In this document: positions 5,782 through 7,383 of the stretch, piece after piece
Layout of the letters: each line of letters opens with the position of its first letter
Position numbering within the stretch: position 1 is the stretch's first letter
DNA from: Myxococcales bacterium
GTDB lineage: Bacteria > Myxococcota > Polyangia > Fen-1088
Direction of reading: 5' to 3'
NCBI GenBank assembly: GCA_003155465.1
Contig: PMCR01000233.1
Span: forward strand, 1-7,383
DNA: 7,383 nt
Program-made: the position numbers and the translations under genes
Notes under the pieces: generated by a model
Database searches by the model: none
Told to the model about the DNA's origin: nothing
The model's input: the letters and a program-made list of their open reading frames with translations, nothing else

Positions 5782-6776
5782 GAATCGGGAGTGACGTCCG
5801 ACGCCGTGTCAGTATCGCCCGATCCAGCGTCCACAATGGGCGAATCAGATCCCGCATCCGGGCTGGGTAAGTCGGCTCTGGCATCCCCAGTGCTGGCGCC
5901 GGGCAAATCCGGCCGAGCATCCGGGCTGGGCAAATCCGGTCGAGCATCCGGGCTGGGCAAATCCGGTCGAGCATCCGGGCCGGGCAAGTCGGATCCAGCA
6001 TCCAGACTACCCAGAGGGCGATTCCAAGTTGCGGTCCAGTTGCCTGACGCGGTTACGCTCGACACTCCACAACTCGAGAATGACGAAGTGAGGCTGAAGG
6101 TGCCCGAGGCCTGCGTCGTGCTGGTGAACTTCCCGCTGACTTGTGTCTCAGAACTCGAGTAGGAGAAGCTGTCGTTGGTTATCGCAATCGTGGCGGAGAT
6201 GATCCGGGTTGTGGAAGCCGACGTACAGGAGCCGATGGAACCGAAGTTCGCCTTGACCAGAAGCGAACCTCCGTAGCTGAGGGTCGAGCCCGTTTTGGTG
6301 ATGGAGTCTCCGCTTTCCGAGACGTTGAATTCTACAGCCGTCCCGGTCCATGCCCCTGAGTGGCGCGACTCTGCGCAGACCTTCGCGGAGCTACAGCTCA
6401 TTCCCGTGTCACAGGTGCCACAGCTGGTGACACTTCGATTCTGTCCGCAGTTGTCAGCCCCGGTGACCGAGCCACATTCCTTCGCCAGACGGGTGCAGAA
6501 TGCCTGGTCGCTTTCGGCGACGCAGCCGCCGTCGAGAGGAAGGGACGTGCCGCCATTTCCCGCGGTGCCGCCATTTCCCGCGGTGCCGCTCATGCCCGCG
6601 GTGCCGCCATTTCCCGCGGTGCCGCTCATGCCCGCGCTGCCGCCATTGCCCGCCGCGTTGGCGGCCGCTCCGTCGGGTTTGCTTCCGGCGTTTCCGCCAC
6701 TCTGGCAGCCGACCGTGAACGAGCCAACAGTCAGCAGGACTCCCAGACCAAGCACGCGCATCAGGTTCTTCTCCAT
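5778..6776 (-). CDS. Repeat-rich secreted lipoprotein (Gly-rich linker, Cys-rich segment, beta domain, Asp/Pro tail)
   Basis: The ATG at 6776, with AGAGGA about 6 bases upstream, gives 332 residues. A signal peptide ends at a lipobox-like TVGC, with Cys24 the likely lipidated residue; Thr at -3 is unusual. Next come a Gly-rich tandem repeat (about 42-77, NGGTAG and MSGTAG units), a Cys-rich segment (85-134, including FCTRLAKECGSVTGADNCG, a pattern I associate with secreted Polyangia proteins), and a Ser/Thr-rich region with beta-strand character (about 138-252, from GAWTGTAVEFNV to NWTATW). The tail is an Asp/Pro repeat (258-332, units around SPDARPDLP). The overall picture is a surface lipoprotein with flexible linkers and a small beta-sandwich, perhaps binding-type, domain. 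No catalytic motif is seen. An upstream extension to 7058 is rejected because it places the signal peptide internally. The stop overlaps the convergent neighbour's stop in CTAG (5778-5781). Confidence 0.82.
   Translation of the reverse strand: MEKNLMRVLGLGVLLTVGSFTVGCQSGGNAGSKPDGAAANAAGNGGSAGMSGTAGNGGTAGMSGTAGNGGTAGNGGTSLPLDGGCVAESDQAFCTRLAKECGSVTGADNCGQNRSVTSCGTCDTGMSCSSAKVCAESRHSGAWTGTAVEFNVSESGDSITKTGSTLSYGGSLLVKANFGSIGSCTSASTTRIISATIAITNDSFSYSSSETQVSGKFTSTTQASGTFSLTSSFSSCGVSSVTASGNWTATWNRPLGSLDAGSDLPGPDARPDLPSPDARPDLPSPDARPDLPGASTGDARADLPSPDAGSDSPIVDAGSGDTDTASDVTPDS
5901..6008 (-). repeat. 27-bp tandem repeat encoding the Asp/Pro tail
   Basis: Four consecutive 27-base units start at 5901, 5928, 5955 and 5982. 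Units 1 and 2 differ at one base, as do units 2 and 3; unit 4 is more diverged. Each unit encodes nine residues (a permutation of SPDARPDLP). A degenerate fifth copy, broken by an insertion, lies at about 5865-5900. Near-identity at the DNA level points to recent expansion by slippage or recombination. Confidence 0.92.
6547..6654 (-). repeat. 18-bp tandem repeat encoding the Gly-rich linker
   Basis: Six consecutive 18-base units fill this stretch. In plus-strand order, with A = GTGCCGCCATTTCCCGCG and B = GTGCCGCTCATGCCCGCG, they read A-A-B-A-B, then a diverged copy. All A copies are identical, as are both B copies. The A-B alternation suggests that a 36-base double unit was itself duplicated. 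On the coding strand they give six-residue units of the NGGTAG and MSGTAG type. Confidence 0.92.
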
Positions 6777-6802
6777 TGTGTCCTCTCCCAGCAAGGAAAT
6801 GC

Positions 6803-6831
6803 ACAGTAGGGAGCTCTCGCGGGATTTGCAA
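6803..6831 (-). promoter_or_regulatory. Candidate sigma70-type promoter of the repeat lipoprotein gene
   Basis: On the minus strand, TTGCAA (6826-6831, 4 of 6 matches to the -35 consensus) and TACTGT (6803-6808, 3 of 6 to the -10) are spaced by exactly 17 bases. Transcription would start near 6796, leaving a leader of about 20 bases that includes the AGAGGA ribosome binding site. The hexamers are weak, so spacing and position carry the call. Confidence 0.4.
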
Positions 6832-6858
6832 GGGCAACTTGCAACTGTAGTCCCGCGA
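6817..6858. repeat. Nested inverted repeat upstream of the repeat lipoprotein gene
   Basis: Two perfect inverted pairs are nested. The outer arms are TCGCGGGA (6817-6824) and TCCCGCGA (6851-6858). The inner arms are TTGCAAG (6826-6832) and CTTGCAA (6838-6844) around a 5-base loop. One unpaired base on the left and six on the right separate the pairs. The element covers the spacer and -35 of the candidate lipoprotein promoter, an arrangement expected of an operator. Being upstream of the predicted transcription start, it is less likely to act as an RNA hairpin. Confidence 0.7.
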
Positions 6859-7034
6859 CAAGCGGAGCCGCAAACCGCCCCAGAAAAACAAGCCTTTCCA
6901 TGATCAAACCGCGCATCCAGTCGGAGCGAGCGGCGGCGGTCGCAGACGTGTTTCTGGTCGTGGCCGTGGCCACACCTGCGTCTGCCGCCACGACCTTCTG
7001 CGGCTATCGCGGGACCACGGTGCGGCGCTATCAC

Positions 7035-7063
7035 TTGCCCGCAAGCCCTGGTCGCCATAACTT
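7035..7063 (+). promoter_or_regulatory. Possible secA promoter
   Basis: TTGCCC (7035-7040) and TAACTT (7058-7063) are separated by 17 bases, and transcription would begin about 30 bases before the secA start codon. Matches to consensus are modest (4 of 6 and 3 of 6), so this is only a candidate. Confidence 0.3.
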
Positions 7064-7099
7064 AGCCTCTCCCGCCAAGCGCGGACCGGAAGGACCCCC

Positions 7100-7383
7100 T
7101 TGTTCAGCTACATCGCCAAGAAGATTTTCGGCACGAAGAACGCGCGCGTCCTCAAGAGCCTGCGACCGCTCGTCGCTCAGATCAACTCGCTTGAGCCGGA
7201 CATGCGGAAGAAGTCCGACGAGGAACTGCGCGCCATGACGCCCGAGTTCCGCCGGCGTCTGGATCAAGGCGCAAAGCTGGACAGCCTGCTGCCTGAGGCT
7301 TTTGCGGTGTGCCGCGAGGCGGGCCGACGCGCGGTGAACATGCGTCACTTCGACGTACAGCTCATCGGCGGGATGATCCTGCA
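7100..7383 (+). CDS. secA: Preprotein translocase ATPase SecA, N-terminal part (cut off by window end)
   Basis: SecA is the ATP-driven motor that pushes unfolded preproteins through the SecYEG channel. The 94 complete codons here match its N-terminus closely: [20 protein letters not shown], then [13 protein letters not shown] (21-33), [16 protein letters not shown] (39-54), [17 protein letters not shown] (63-79) and [14 protein letters not shown] (81-94). The last stretch is the conserved segment just before the Walker A motif, and its Gln belongs to the adenine-sensing region. The start is TTG, supported by GGAAGGA (7088-7094) five bases upstream and by an in-frame TAA at 7058-7060 with no other start codon between. 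The remaining roughly 800 or more residues lie beyond the window. Identification is secure despite the partial length. Confidence 0.96.
   Translation, partial: MFSYIAKKIFGTKNARVLKSLRPLVAQINSLEPDMRKKSDEELRAMTPEFRRRLDQGAKLDSLLPEAFAVCREAGRRAVNMRHFDVQLIGGMIL

Larger units (their letters stand above)
6777..7099. promoter_or_regulatory. 323-bp divergent intergenic region between the repeat lipoprotein gene and secA
   Basis: No credible gene was found in these 323 bases on either strand; the open frames crossing it lack start signals and family resemblance. It holds a candidate promoter for the lipoprotein gene with a nested inverted repeat on top of it (6803-6858), a further copy of the repeat core (7007-7014), and a possible secA promoter near 7035-7063. 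The middle part (about 6900-7000) shows no pattern I can name. Confidence 0.6.

Noticed and set aside
5901..6008. CRISPR-like array
   Set aside because: The units are directly contiguous with no spacers and stay in frame inside a gene, so this is a coding tandem repeat.
6777..7058. N-terminal extension of the repeat-rich lipoprotein
   Set aside because: The added residues look like random Arg/Gly/Cys-rich translation, and the ATG at 6776 has a good ribosome binding site directly followed by the signal peptide.

Overview
The window is GC-rich (third codon positions dominated by G and C), tightly packed chromosomal DNA. It probably comes from the Myxococcota (Polyangia-like) or a related deltaproteobacterial lineage. 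The evidence is indirect: a cysteine-rich lipoprotein of a type I associate with that group, a second lipoprotein with Gly-rich and Asp/Pro-rich tandem repeats, and frequent GTG/TTG starts. No rRNA or protein marker here fixes the taxon. I see no tRNA, rRNA, CRISPR array, transposase or phage module.

Layout, left to right: (1) a MutT-like Nudix protein on + (5-415) whose Nudix box lacks one expected catalytic glutamate. (2) A 121-nt convergent gap with a long GC-rich stem-loop. (3) On -, a ZIP-family metal transporter (1073-1873) followed 32 nt later by a cysteine-rich lipoprotein (537-1040), probably one transcript. (4) Divergent from these, folK on + (1920-2405), which converges with (5) a three-gene - strand operon in the same order as Escherichia coli yqjD-yqjE-yqjK (3416 down to 2415): DUF883 tail-anchored protein, holin-like two-helix membrane protein, YqjK-like protein. 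(6) A small acidic TerB-like protein on - (3555-3920). (7) Divergent from it, pdxA on + (4011-5084), then 7 nt later an exported three-helix membrane protein (5092-5781). (8) A repeat-rich lipoprotein on - (5778-6776), whose stop codon shares one CTAG with the stop of the preceding + gene. (9) A 323-nt divergent intergenic region with a nested inverted repeat over a candidate promoter. (10) The 5' end of secA on + from a TTG codon at 7100, running off the window.

Most of this is housekeeping: folate (folK), pyridoxal phosphate (pdxA), Sec export (secA) and an envelope or ribosome-associated stress operon (yqjDEK). The more unusual points are the degenerate Nudix box, the altered metal-site motifs of the ZIP transporter paired with a Cys-rich lipoprotein, the nested operator-like inverted repeat between the repeat lipoprotein and secA, and near-identical DNA repeats in that lipoprotein gene. 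I do not see convincing evidence for a wholly new biological system.
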